Shown here one piece after another: positions 1-5,233 of a stretch of DNA of 30,924 bases. The DNA lies in IMG/VR virus record IMGVR_UViG_3300025896_000127, positions 1 through 30,924 of that record; one strand, written 5' to 3'. The notes under the pieces were generated by a model, which had not been told where the DNA came from, ran no database searches, and saw nothing but the letters and a program-made list of their open reading frames with translations. Position numbers and translations under genes: made by a program. The number at the start of each line of letters is the position of its first letter. The first letter of the stretch is position 1. The DNA is from a virus.

Positions 1-136
1 ACAGGCGGCGGCGATCTTCGGCCGCGAGCGCACCGCCGTCACCCACGCCCGCGCCAATCTGCCGGGCTGGCTGGAAGAGGATGCAGAGCTGCGACGGATC
101 AAGGCCGCGCTCTATGAAGCACTGAGGGCCGAATAA
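1..136 (+). CDS. DnaA C-terminal-domain-like protein (3' end only)
   Basis: Only the last 44 residues are in the window; the 5' part lies off the left edge. The visible part reads AAIFGRERTAVTHAR followed by an acidic, helical tail. This resembles the DNA-binding helix-turn-helix of DnaA domain IV, where the family has FGRDHTTVxHA, so a DnaA-box-like or origin-binding role is plausible. Many phage proteins carry this domain alone, without the AAA+ ATPase, and I cannot see which type this is. The stop TAA shares a base with the ATG of the next gene (TAATG), so the two are translationally coupled. Its position at the head of a replication block fits a role in initiation or early regulation. The domain call rests on a short segment. 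Confidence 0.6.
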   Translation, partial: QAAAIFGRERTAVTHARANLPGWLEEDAELRRIKAALYEALRAE

Positions 137-432
137 TGAGCGACATCAAGACAACCGGCGCGTTGTTCATCACGGACAAGCAGGGCAACGCCAATAGGCC
201 CGACTACAACGGGGACTTCAAGCTGACGCAGGAGTTCCTGGCGGCCCTGACGGCGGCGCTGGGCGATGCCCCAGACTGCAAGGTCAAGCTCGCCGGCTGG
301 AAGAAGCAGGGGCAGAAGGGGCCGTACCTCAGTCTCAGCATTCAGCCGCCGTTCGTTGCCGATGGGCAGTCGCGTCCTGCCTCGGCGCCGGCCAAGCCGC
401 GCAACGACCTTGACGATTCCATACCTTTTTGA
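136..432 (+). CDS. Small protein with SSB-like acidic C-terminal tip
   Basis: This is a 98-residue protein. The N-terminal ~75 residues look like a compact beta-rich domain of the kind seen in DUF736-type or OB-like small phage proteins. It is followed by a Pro/Ala/Ser linker (about residues 76-88) and ends in DLDDSIPF. An acidic tail ending in D-D-x-I-P-F is the protein-interaction tip of bacterial single-stranded DNA-binding proteins, which recruits replication and repair partners. The domain itself is not a recognisable canonical SSB. The start is fixed by the TAATG overlap with the preceding gene. Location in the replication block supports a ssDNA or replisome-linked role, which is inferred from the tail and context only. 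Confidence 0.7.
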   Translation: MSDIKTTGALFITDKQGNANRPDYNGDFKLTQEFLAALTAALGDAPDCKVKLAGWKKQGQKGPYLSLSIQPPFVADGQSRPASAPAKPRNDLDDSIPF

Positions 433-443
433 GCGAGGCGAAC

Positions 444-551
444 ATGAGCAACGCAACTGAAGGTGCCATTGCGGCGCCGAGGCGACCAACCCTCGACCCG
501 CAGGAAATTGATCTCACGATCCCCGCGCATCTCCTGCGGAAGCGCGCGTAG
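444..551 (+). CDS. Small ORF (35 aa) coupled to the methyltransferase
   Basis: This 35-residue reading frame begins at an ATG preceded by a purine-rich CGAGG. It ends in TAG, whose last G is the first base of the methyltransferase GTG start (TAGTG). The product is Ala/Pro/Arg-rich and ends in a basic LLRKRA. I do not recognise a family. Short genes in this coupled position often serve as translational leaders, and it fills what would otherwise be a 118-base gap in a very tightly packed operon. Function unknown; real expression is likely but not certain. Confidence 0.5.
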   Translation: MSNATEGAIAAPRRPTLDPQEIDLTIPAHLLRKRA

Positions 552-2110
552 TGCGTTATCTCAGCGTTTGCTCTGGAATAGAAGCCGCTTCCGCTGCCTG
601 GCACCCGCTGGGATGGACGCCTGTTGCGTTCAGCGAGGTCGACAAGTTCCCGTCCGCCGTCCTCGCCCATCACTATCCCGATGTCCCGAATTGGGGCGAC
701 ATGACCAAGTTCAAGGAATGGCCCGATGCAGATGTCGATGTTCTCGTCGGAGGCACCCCCTGTCAGTCCTTCAGCGTCGCAGGACTGCGAAAGGGCATGG
801 ACGATCCGCGTGGCAACCTGGCGCTTACCTATCTGGCGATTGCTGATCGATACAAGCCCACCTTCCTCTGCTGGGAAAATGTTCCCGGTGTCCTGTCATC
901 GAACGGAGGACGGGACTTTGGTGCCATCCTCGGGGGCATGGTCAAACTCGGGTATGGCGTCGCCTACAGAGTGCTCGACGCACAGTTCTTTGGAGTTCCT
1001 CAGAGACGCCGTCGCGTGTTTGTTGTCGGACATCTTGGAGACTGGCGACGTGCCGCGGCGGTTCTTTTTGAGCACCACAGCTTGCAAGGGCATCCTCCGC
1101 CGCGCCGCAAAGCGCGGCAAACAGCTCCCACCATCCCTTCACGCCGCACTGCAGGCGGCGGCCTCGACACCGACTTCGACTGCGGCGGAGGACTGATCCA
1201 CTGCGCCGATGTCGCGCCGACATTGAACGCGCATTTTGGCGACAAGCAGGGTTTTGAGGACCAGCATATCAACGGGGGGGGGGCCTCTTCGTTGCCGGAA
1301 ATCTCCCATTGCCTCAACGCAGGCGGCATGAGGAGACAGGACTACGAGACGGAGACGTTAATCCCCACGCGCGGAGGTTTCTTTGACGTAGCGCATAGCC
1401 TGCGCGGCGAGGGCTTCGACGTCGGCGAGGACGGCACAGGGCGCGGCACGCCGCTGGTGACGGCGTTCTATCCGACCAATCGCCAGCCCGAATTTGGCAA
1501 CTACGAAGACGTATCTCCCGCGATCAAGATCGGCAGCAGCGGCAGCAGCGGCAATCCTCCAGCGATAGCCTTCAGCGCGAAGGACCACGGCGCCGATGCG
1601 GGCGAGGTGGCGCCCACCCTGCGCTCGATGGGCCACGACGGCAGCCATGCGAACGGCGGCGGCCAGGTGGCCGTGGCGTTCATGGAAAACGTGCGCGGCG
1701 AACTGCGAACATCAGAGGTCACTGACAGCCTGCAAGGATCAGGCGGCAAGCCGGGGCAGGGCTATGCGGCAGTCCTCGAGCCGGTCACGTTCGAGAGCCG
1801 CTTCGCCCGCAACGGTCGAGGCGCTCCCGACACCATCGTGCCACCGCTGAAGGCCCAGTCCGGCGAGACCGGCAAGGGCGATGCTGCGCCGCTGGTGGCG
1901 TTCTCGAGCATGCAGGTGCGCCGCCTCACGCCGCGTGAGTGTGAAAGATTGCAGGGATTTCCTGACGACTACACCCTCATCCCGTGGCGCGGCGGCATGT
2001 CGCCCGACGGCCCGCGTTACAAGGCGCTCGGGAACTCGATGGCCGTACCCTGCATGCGTTTTTTGGGTGAACGCATCCAGATGGTTTCTGACCTGGAGGT
2101 AACGCCATGA
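551..2110 (+). CDS. DNA (cytosine-5) methyltransferase, multi-module target region
   Basis: This 519-residue phage C5 methyltransferase transfers a methyl group from S-adenosylmethionine to cytosine in DNA, probably protecting phage DNA from host restriction. Visible motifs are SVCSGIEA near residues 5-12 (SAM binding), GGTPCQSFS at 67-75 with catalytic Cys71, ENV at 109-111, QRRRR at 151-155, RRLTPRECERLQGFP at 457-471, and GNSMAVP at 494-500. The variable region (about 190-450) is far longer than in a single-specificity enzyme. It contains a series of degenerate modules around VAPTL/VAHSL/VSPAI-type cores. A run of ten G (1274-1283) encodes Gly242-244. The GTG start is set by a one-base overlap with the preceding stop and lets motif I begin at residue 3. 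No cognate restriction enzyme is visible. Confidence 0.95.
   Translation: MRYLSVCSGIEAASAAWHPLGWTPVAFSEVDKFPSAVLAHHYPDVPNWGDMTKFKEWPDADVDVLVGGTPCQSFSVAGLRKGMDDPRGNLALTYLAIADRYKPTFLCWENVPGVLSSNGGRDFGAILGGMVKLGYGVAYRVLDAQFFGVPQRRRRVFVVGHLGDWRRAAAVLFEHHSLQGHPPPRRKARQTAPTIPSRRTAGGGLDTDFDCGGGLIHCADVAPTLNAHFGDKQGFEDQHINGGGASSLPEISHCLNAGGMRRQDYETETLIPTRGGFFDVAHSLRGEGFDVGEDGTGRGTPLVTAFYPTNRQPEFGNYEDVSPAIKIGSSGSSGNPPAIAFSAKDHGADAGEVAPTLRSMGHDGSHANGGGQVAVAFMENVRGELRTSEVTDSLQGSGGKPGQGYAAVLEPVTFESRFARNGRGAPDTIVPPLKAQSGETGKGDAAPLVAFSSMQVRRLTPRECERLQGFPDDYTLIPWRGGMSPDGPRYKALGNSMAVPCMRFLGERIQMVSDLEVTP
1121..1903 (+). repeat. Tandem degenerate target-recognition-like modules (protein level)
   Basis: Between methyltransferase motifs VIII and IX the protein repeats a core of hydrophobic-x-[PHD]-[TSCA]-[LI] eight times. 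Core residues are near 192 (APTI), 222 (APTL), 253 (HCLN), 281 (AHSL), 322 (SPAI), 354 (APTL), 391 (TDSL) and 430 (PPLK). They are spaced 28-41 residues, and most units are followed by a Gly-rich stretch and a VAF/TAF-like strand. C5 methyltransferase target-recognition domains characteristically contain a T-[LVI] pair, and those of multispecific SP-beta-type phage enzymes are about 40 residues each. Calling each unit a recognition module is inference. Confidence 0.6.
1274..1283 (+). repeat. G10 homopolymer inside the methyltransferase gene
   Basis: Ten consecutive G on the coding strand, in frame as Gly-Gly-Gly plus the first base of Ala. As written the frame is open. Gain or loss of one or two G would frameshift within the target-recognition region, before motifs IX and X. 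Poly-G runs of this length are classic slippage (phase variation) sites in bacterial methyltransferases. Confidence 0.9.
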
Positions 2111-2286
2111 CCCGCCAAGGTGCTGCGACCCAGCTCGCGTTACGCCGTGCAGAGCGTGCCGTCGTTTCCGCCCGCAAGCGCAAGAAGCGCGCCCGGCACG
2201 GCGACAAGCTGCTGGCGCTGATCCGGCTGAAGGACTGCGTGACCGCCGCTCTGGCGTTGACGCCTAGGGCAGGGGTGCGGGCATGA
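2107..2286 (+). CDS. Small basic protein, unknown
   Basis: This is a 59-residue protein rich in Arg, Lys and Ala, with a basic cluster around residues 23-31 (RKRKKRARH) followed by a short amphipathic helix. A strong GGAGGT (2095-2100) precedes the ATG, which overlaps the methyltransferase stop as ATGA. Its own TGA overlaps the next start the same way. I do not recognise the family. The basic patch suggests nucleic-acid contact, but nothing more can be said. Confidence 0.65.
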   Translation: MTRQGAATQLALRRAERAVVSARKRKKRARHGDKLLALIRLKDCVTAALALTPRAGVRA

Positions 2287-2639
2287 AGCCTCCCGCCATA
2301 TCCGAGGAAGCCCTGCACCGCGCCGTGGCTGAGTATCTCGACGTTGTGATCCAGCCGCCCGCGTTCTGGTCAACATTTCCAGCGGGCGGAGGCGGGCGCG
2401 TGCGCGGCGCTAAGCTCAAGGCGATGGGGTTAAAGCCGGGGATGCCGGATCTGATGATATTCGCGCCTGGCGGCAAGGTTCTAGGGATCGAACTCAAGAA
2501 GCGCGACGGCTACTACACGCGCGAGCAGAGGGACATGTCCCGGCGGTTTGCAGACTGCGGTATGTGGATGGTCCTTTGCCGGTCGGTAGAGGAAGTTGCC
2601 CGCGCTGTTCACTTTGTCACGAAGCGGGAGGCGGCGTGA
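2283..2639 (+). CDS. VRR-NUC domain nuclease
   Basis: This 118-residue stand-alone VRR-NUC nuclease belongs to the PD-(D/E)xK superfamily found across phages and in FAN1. The catalytic pattern is visible as GMPDLMIF (Asp of PD), then VLGIELKKRDG (E-x-K), then a conserved Gln in the REQRDM segment, followed by GMWMVLCRSVEE. Stand-alone phage versions are thought to cut branched or structured DNA such as Holliday junctions or replication flaps. It sits between the methyltransferase and the replication protein and overlaps both neighbours by 4 bases. Length is typical for the single-domain phage form. Confidence 0.88.
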   Translation: MKPPAISEEALHRAVAEYLDVVIQPPAFWSTFPAGGGGRVRGAKLKAMGLKPGMPDLMIFAPGGKVLGIELKKRDGYYTREQRDMSRRFADCGMWMVLCRSVEEVARAVHFVTKREAA

Positions 2640-3460
2640 GCAACGAAGCACCGATGACGCCGGCCGACTGCGACCTTCGCGGTCTGGAATGGATGCCGCT
2701 CTATGGTGGCAGGCTGTTCGGTTCTGACTTCGACGCGCACGCCTCGGACGCAGAGTGGCGCGCTGCCCTGCAACTGTGGTGGGCCGCCTGGAACCAAGTG
2801 CCGGCCGCCAGCCTCCCCGATGACGACGTGGCACTCTGTCGGCTCGCGGGTTTCGGCCGCGACGTGAAGGCATGGCGCAAGGTGAAGGAGCGCGCCCTCT
2901 ACGGGTTCACGATCTGCACCGATGGCCGCTACTACCACAAGGCTCTGGCGGTCTTCGCGCTGGAATCGTGGCAGCGCCGCCTGCGGGATCGCGAGCGCAA
3001 GGCGAAGTATCGGGCGGAAAAAGAACGTCGCGCGGCGGGGGACGGAACGCGGACGGAGACGGGGACAGGACGCGGAAATGAGGTGGGACAGCCGCGTTCT
3101 GGAACGGCTGATGAGATGAGATGTGATGAGACAGGACAGGACGCGACTCTTAAAGAAGATTTAGGCGGCAAGCCGCCCAAGGCAACGCGGAAGACGAAGT
3201 TGCCTGCCGACTGGAAGCCAACCGATGAACAGCTTGCCTACGCCAAGGGGCAGGGCTGCACCGATCCGGCAGACACTGCCGAGCGATTCAGGCTGCACCA
3301 TCAGAGCAAGGGCACCTTGGGGCAGGACTGGAATCTCGGGTTTCAATACTGGTGCCGCAACGAAAAGACCTTCCGCAAGGCCACGCCCGAAGACCGGGGC
3401 GAGAAGCGAGCGCGTGAAATCCAGCAAGCCATCGAGAACAGCAGGGAGCCGCTGCAATGA
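2636..3460 (+). CDS. Replication protein, DUF1376-type N-terminus (O/DnaD-like)
   Basis: This is a 274-residue two-domain phage replication protein. The N-terminal ~115 residues match the DUF1376/YdaU pattern: W-rich helix (LQLWWAAWNQVP), SLPDDDVALCRLAGF, WRKVKERALYGFTICTDGRYYH. A charged, low-complexity linker follows (about 120-180). The C-terminal ~70 residues (LPADWKPTDEQLAYA ... WNLGFQYWCRNEK) are a segment common at the end of phage O-like replication proteins. It probably binds the phage origin and recruits the helicase loader encoded next. The GTG start at 2636 is chosen because it overlaps the upstream stop as GTGA; an upstream ATG at 2564 would run 76 bases into the nuclease gene. 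The linker DNA contains origin-like repeats. Confidence 0.8.
   Translation: MSNEAPMTPADCDLRGLEWMPLYGGRLFGSDFDAHASDAEWRAALQLWWAAWNQVPAASLPDDDVALCRLAGFGRDVKAWRKVKERALYGFTICTDGRYYHKALAVFALESWQRRLRDRERKAKYRAEKERRAAGDGTRTETGTGRGNEVGQPRSGTADEMRCDETGQDATLKEDLGGKPPKATRKTKLPADWKPTDEQLAYAKGQGCTDPADTAERFRLHHQSKGTLGQDWNLGFQYWCRNEKTFRKATPEDRGEKRAREIQQAIENSREPLQ
3040..3166 (+). other. Candidate phage replication origin inside the replication gene
   Basis: The linker-coding DNA carries GGACGGAACGC (3040-3050), GGACGGAGAC (3051-3060) and an exact 11-base repeat GACAGGACGCG at 3064-3074 and 3135-3145. Seven consecutive pentamers of the form GAYNN run from 3110 to 3144. These are followed by a short A+T-rich patch (3146-3162), unusual in this GC-rich gene. 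Iterons plus an A+T-rich segment inside the initiator gene is the arrangement of the lambda origin within gene O. No experiment or search supports it yet. Confidence 0.45.
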
Positions 3461-4026
3461 CCGTTGAACAACTGCTGAGCAAACTGGCCGATGCGTTCCC
3501 GGCCTTCAACGCCAAGGCCCTGGCGGCATGGGCGCCGGTATTCCGCGCTCGCCTTGCCCGGCACGAAGGCCCCGCGCTGCAACAGGCCTACACCGATACG
3601 CTGGCCGCCTTCACGGTCGCCAAGGACAAATCGCTGTTCCCGGTGCCGGCTAATTTTGAGGCTAACCTGCCATCGACGCGGCTCAACCTACCGAGCGAAG
3701 GCCACGGCATCCGAGAGGCGATCAAAGCCCAAGCCGATCGGCAGAAACAGTCGTTCGCCGCATGGCTGAAGACGCAAGGCGCGAAGATCAAACAGGCCCG
3801 GCCGTCGCCGGTCTACAACGCCTGCCTGATGATGGCGGCGGACCTCGCCAAGCAATCCGCCAGAGTGATCCTGAAGCCGGAGCAGATCGCCAAGTGCGAG
3901 GAGCGGGCGTTGTCACAGGCTCGCGTTGCCATGTTCGGCGCGCTTCCGCGCACAACCGAGGAATGGACACACCAGATCGAGCAAGTCCGCGCATCCTGGG
4001 CAACACCGCAGCAGGTGGCGGCGTGA
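3457..4026 (+). CDS. Putative helicase-loader-like protein
   Basis: This 189-residue, mostly helical protein immediately follows the replication initiator and overlaps it by 4 bases. The N-terminus (VEQLLSKLADAFP ... WAPVFRARL ... ALQQAYTDTLAAF ... FPVPANFEANLP) has the layout of small phage helicase loaders of the G39P/P type: a helical N-domain ending in a Pro-rich PxxxxF stretch. The C-terminal half is a basic helical region ending TPQQVAA. Gene order (initiator then loader) supports the idea, but sequence evidence is weak and no catalytic motif exists to confirm it. It could equally be a replication accessory protein of unknown function. Confidence 0.5.
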   Translation: MTVEQLLSKLADAFPAFNAKALAAWAPVFRARLARHEGPALQQAYTDTLAAFTVAKDKSLFPVPANFEANLPSTRLNLPSEGHGIREAIKAQADRQKQSFAAWLKTQGAKIKQARPSPVYNACLMMAADLAKQSARVILKPEQIAKCEERALSQARVAMFGALPRTTEEWTHQIEQVRASWATPQQVAA

Positions 4027-4199
4027 TTGGCTTGTTTAGCGCACCGCCGGCACCGCCGCCGCCCCCAAGCGGCCGGCTACCCTTGTTCTCGGACTGCATG
4101 CGGTTCGTAGACCCCGACGATTGGGCAGCATTCCAAAAATGGAAGCAGGACGAGGCGGCCAAGCATCCATACGCCTTCTGGCTGGGCCGCGACGGGTGA
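4023..4199 (+). CDS. Small Pro-rich protein (58 aa), unknown
   Basis: This 58-residue frame starts at GTG 4023, which overlaps the preceding TGA and follows an AGGTGG binding site. The N-terminus contains a proline run (APPAPPPPP). The C-terminal half (DPDDWAAFQKWKQDEAAKHPYAFWLGRDG) is a well-composed Trp-rich helical segment, suggesting a real folded peptide. No family recognised. It lies in a run of tiny genes between the replication block and the terminase, where phages often keep non-essential accessory genes. Confidence 0.6.
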   Translation: MIGLFSAPPAPPPPPSGRLPLFSDCMRFVDPDDWAAFQKWKQDEAAKHPYAFWLGRDG

Positions 4200-4204
4200 G
4201 CGAG

Positions 4205-4276
4205 ATGAACACCTGCGGAACCTGCAAGCATTTCGAGCCTGACACGACAGAGCCGCGTCAGCAGGTGGCGGCATGA
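4205..4276 (+). CDS. Micro-ORF (23 aa) with CxxC
   Basis: This 23-residue frame reads MNTCGTCKHFEPDT and then ends in QQVAA, the same ending as the 189-residue protein encoded at 3457-4026. The CGTCKHF start resembles small phage zinc-ribbon proteins, which normally carry a second Cys pair that is missing here. The likely explanation is a zinc-ribbon gene cut short by recombination at the repeated junction sequence. It overlaps the next gene by ATGA. Whether it is translated is unknown. Confidence 0.4.
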   Translation: MNTCGTCKHFEPDTTEPRQQVAA

Positions 4277-4503
4277 ACGGCAGGCCGTGGACCCAAGACG
4301 ACACGGCCACTCTGCACGCGCTCCACAAGACGCACGCAGACCACGAAATCGCCCGAAAGACCGGACACCATGCCGACACGGTTCAACGCAGGAGAGCAGC
4401 TTTGGGTTTGGACCCGTATGTGCGCGTGAGATACGCGACGTTCCTTGAACTGCCGGCCGCATCCTTGGCCGCAATTCGCCAAGCTGCTAGGGTGGCGGCA
4501 TGA
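4273..4503 (+). CDS. Small Myb/SANT-like HTH protein
   Basis: This is a 76-residue protein. The first ~48 residues have the pattern WTQDDTATLHALHKTHADHEIARKTGHHADTVQRRRAALGL. This is a three-helix Myb/SANT-like helix-turn-helix, in which small phage and GcrA-type proteins have W-T-x-[ED]...IA..LG...V..R...LGL. It probably binds DNA and could regulate the adjacent early-late switch, but the target is unknown. The start follows the AGGTGG junction repeat and overlaps the upstream micro-ORF. The last ~25 residues are Ala-rich. Confidence 0.65.
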   Translation: MNGRPWTQDDTATLHALHKTHADHEIARKTGHHADTVQRRRAALGLDPYVRVRYATFLELPAASLAAIRQAARVAA

Positions 4504-4751
4504 GGGGCGATTGGACTTTCGGCGATCTTGACCGGCTTACGCGAGAGGCCTTTGAGGCTGCCGACGAGGAATTGCTAAGCCGCATCTATATGAGCGATAA
4601 TTTTGAGCCGAGTCTGGACACTGAGTCCACCGGGCTTGCGGCGCTAATTATCTGCACCAAACAAGAAAAGGCCGAAAACCGAGCGCGCGTGCTGGCAATT
4701 TTTGCTGAACGAGATGCCATCAAGGCGCGATGGACCGCGAAATCCTCTTGA
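4500..4751 (+). CDS. Small acidic protein (83 aa), unknown
   Basis: This is an 83-residue, largely helical and acidic protein with several Trp and a C-terminal basic stretch (KARWTAKSS). It overlaps the HTH gene by ATGA and is the last gene before the only gap between the early genes and terminase. I do not recognise the family. Codon choice (att, aat, ttt) is more A+T-rich than its neighbours, a mild sign of separate origin. Confidence 0.6.
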   Translation: MRGDWTFGDLDRLTREAFEAADEELLSRIYMSDNFEPSLDTESTGLAALIICTKQEKAENRARVLAIFAERDAIKARWTAKSS

Positions 4752-4810
4752 CTTTCTAAGTCGGAACTTTCCACTGATCTAAGCCGACGCTCACAACAGC
4801 GAGCAACGGC
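4748..4810 (+). promoter_or_regulatory. Leader before the terminase genes (candidate late promoter or packaging site)
   Basis: This is the only intergenic gap in the first 10 kb. It has a TTGACT at 4748-4753, a direct repeat TCTAAGTCGG (4755-4764) / TCTAAGCCGA (4778-4787) 23 bases apart, and the inverted pair GTCGG (4760-4764) / CCGAC (4784-4788). A correctly spaced -10 box is not evident. The position suits late transcription control or terminase recognition, but neither is shown. Confidence 0.35.
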
Positions 4811-5233
4811 ATGGGCGCGAAGCCCCTTAATCCAAAGCAGACGAGATTCGTCGCCGAATACCTGATCGACCTGAACGCCACGCAGGCGGCCATTCGTGCT
4901 GGGTACAGCGAGAAGACGGCCGCTGTCATTGGTTGCGAGAACTTAACCAAACCTAATATCGCTGCCGCAATTGCAGAGGGCCAGGCCAAGGTTGCGGGCA
5001 CGCTTGGAATAGACGCCGCCCAGATCATCGCCGACCTACAGGAACTGAGCCGCCGGGCAGCCGCAGAGAACCAATACAGCGCCGCCATTAAGGCCAAGGA
5101 ACTGGTAGGCAAGCACGCCGGCATGTTCGTGGAGCGCCGCGAAACCACCGTTACAGACAAGCGCATGGTGGTCGAGGCCCCGCCGGTCGCCAAGGATGCG
5201 GACGAGTGGGCCAGCCAGCACGGGCCGCACTGA
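4811..5233 (+). CDS. Terminase small subunit
   Basis: This 140-residue protein belongs to the Terminase_2 family of DNA-recognition subunits. The signature is clear near the N-terminus: LNPKQTRFVAEYL at residues 6-18, then NATQAAIRAGYSEKTA, in which a helix-turn-helix contacts the packaging site, and a downstream oligomerisation helix (IIADLQELSRRAA). It recognises phage DNA and hands it to the large subunit. The stop overlaps the large-subunit ATG as TGATG. Length is normal for this family. Confidence 0.93.
   Translation: MGAKPLNPKQTRFVAEYLIDLNATQAAIRAGYSEKTAAVIGCENLTKPNIAAAIAEGQAKVAGTLGIDAAQIIADLQELSRRAAAENQYSAAIKAKELVGKHAGMFVERRETTVTDKRMVVEAPPVAKDADEWASQHGPH

Larger units (their letters stand above)
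4009..4503 (+). repeat. Repeated gene-junction sequence (CAGGTGGCGGCrTGA)
   Basis: CAGCAGGTGGCGGC occurs identically at 4009-4022 and 4259-4272. Each copy runs straight into an RTGA start/stop overlap. A shorter GGTGGCGGC copy at 4491-4499 precedes a third ATGA. Each copy encodes the VAA end of one gene and provides the AGGTGG ribosome binding site of the next. Confidence 0.75.
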
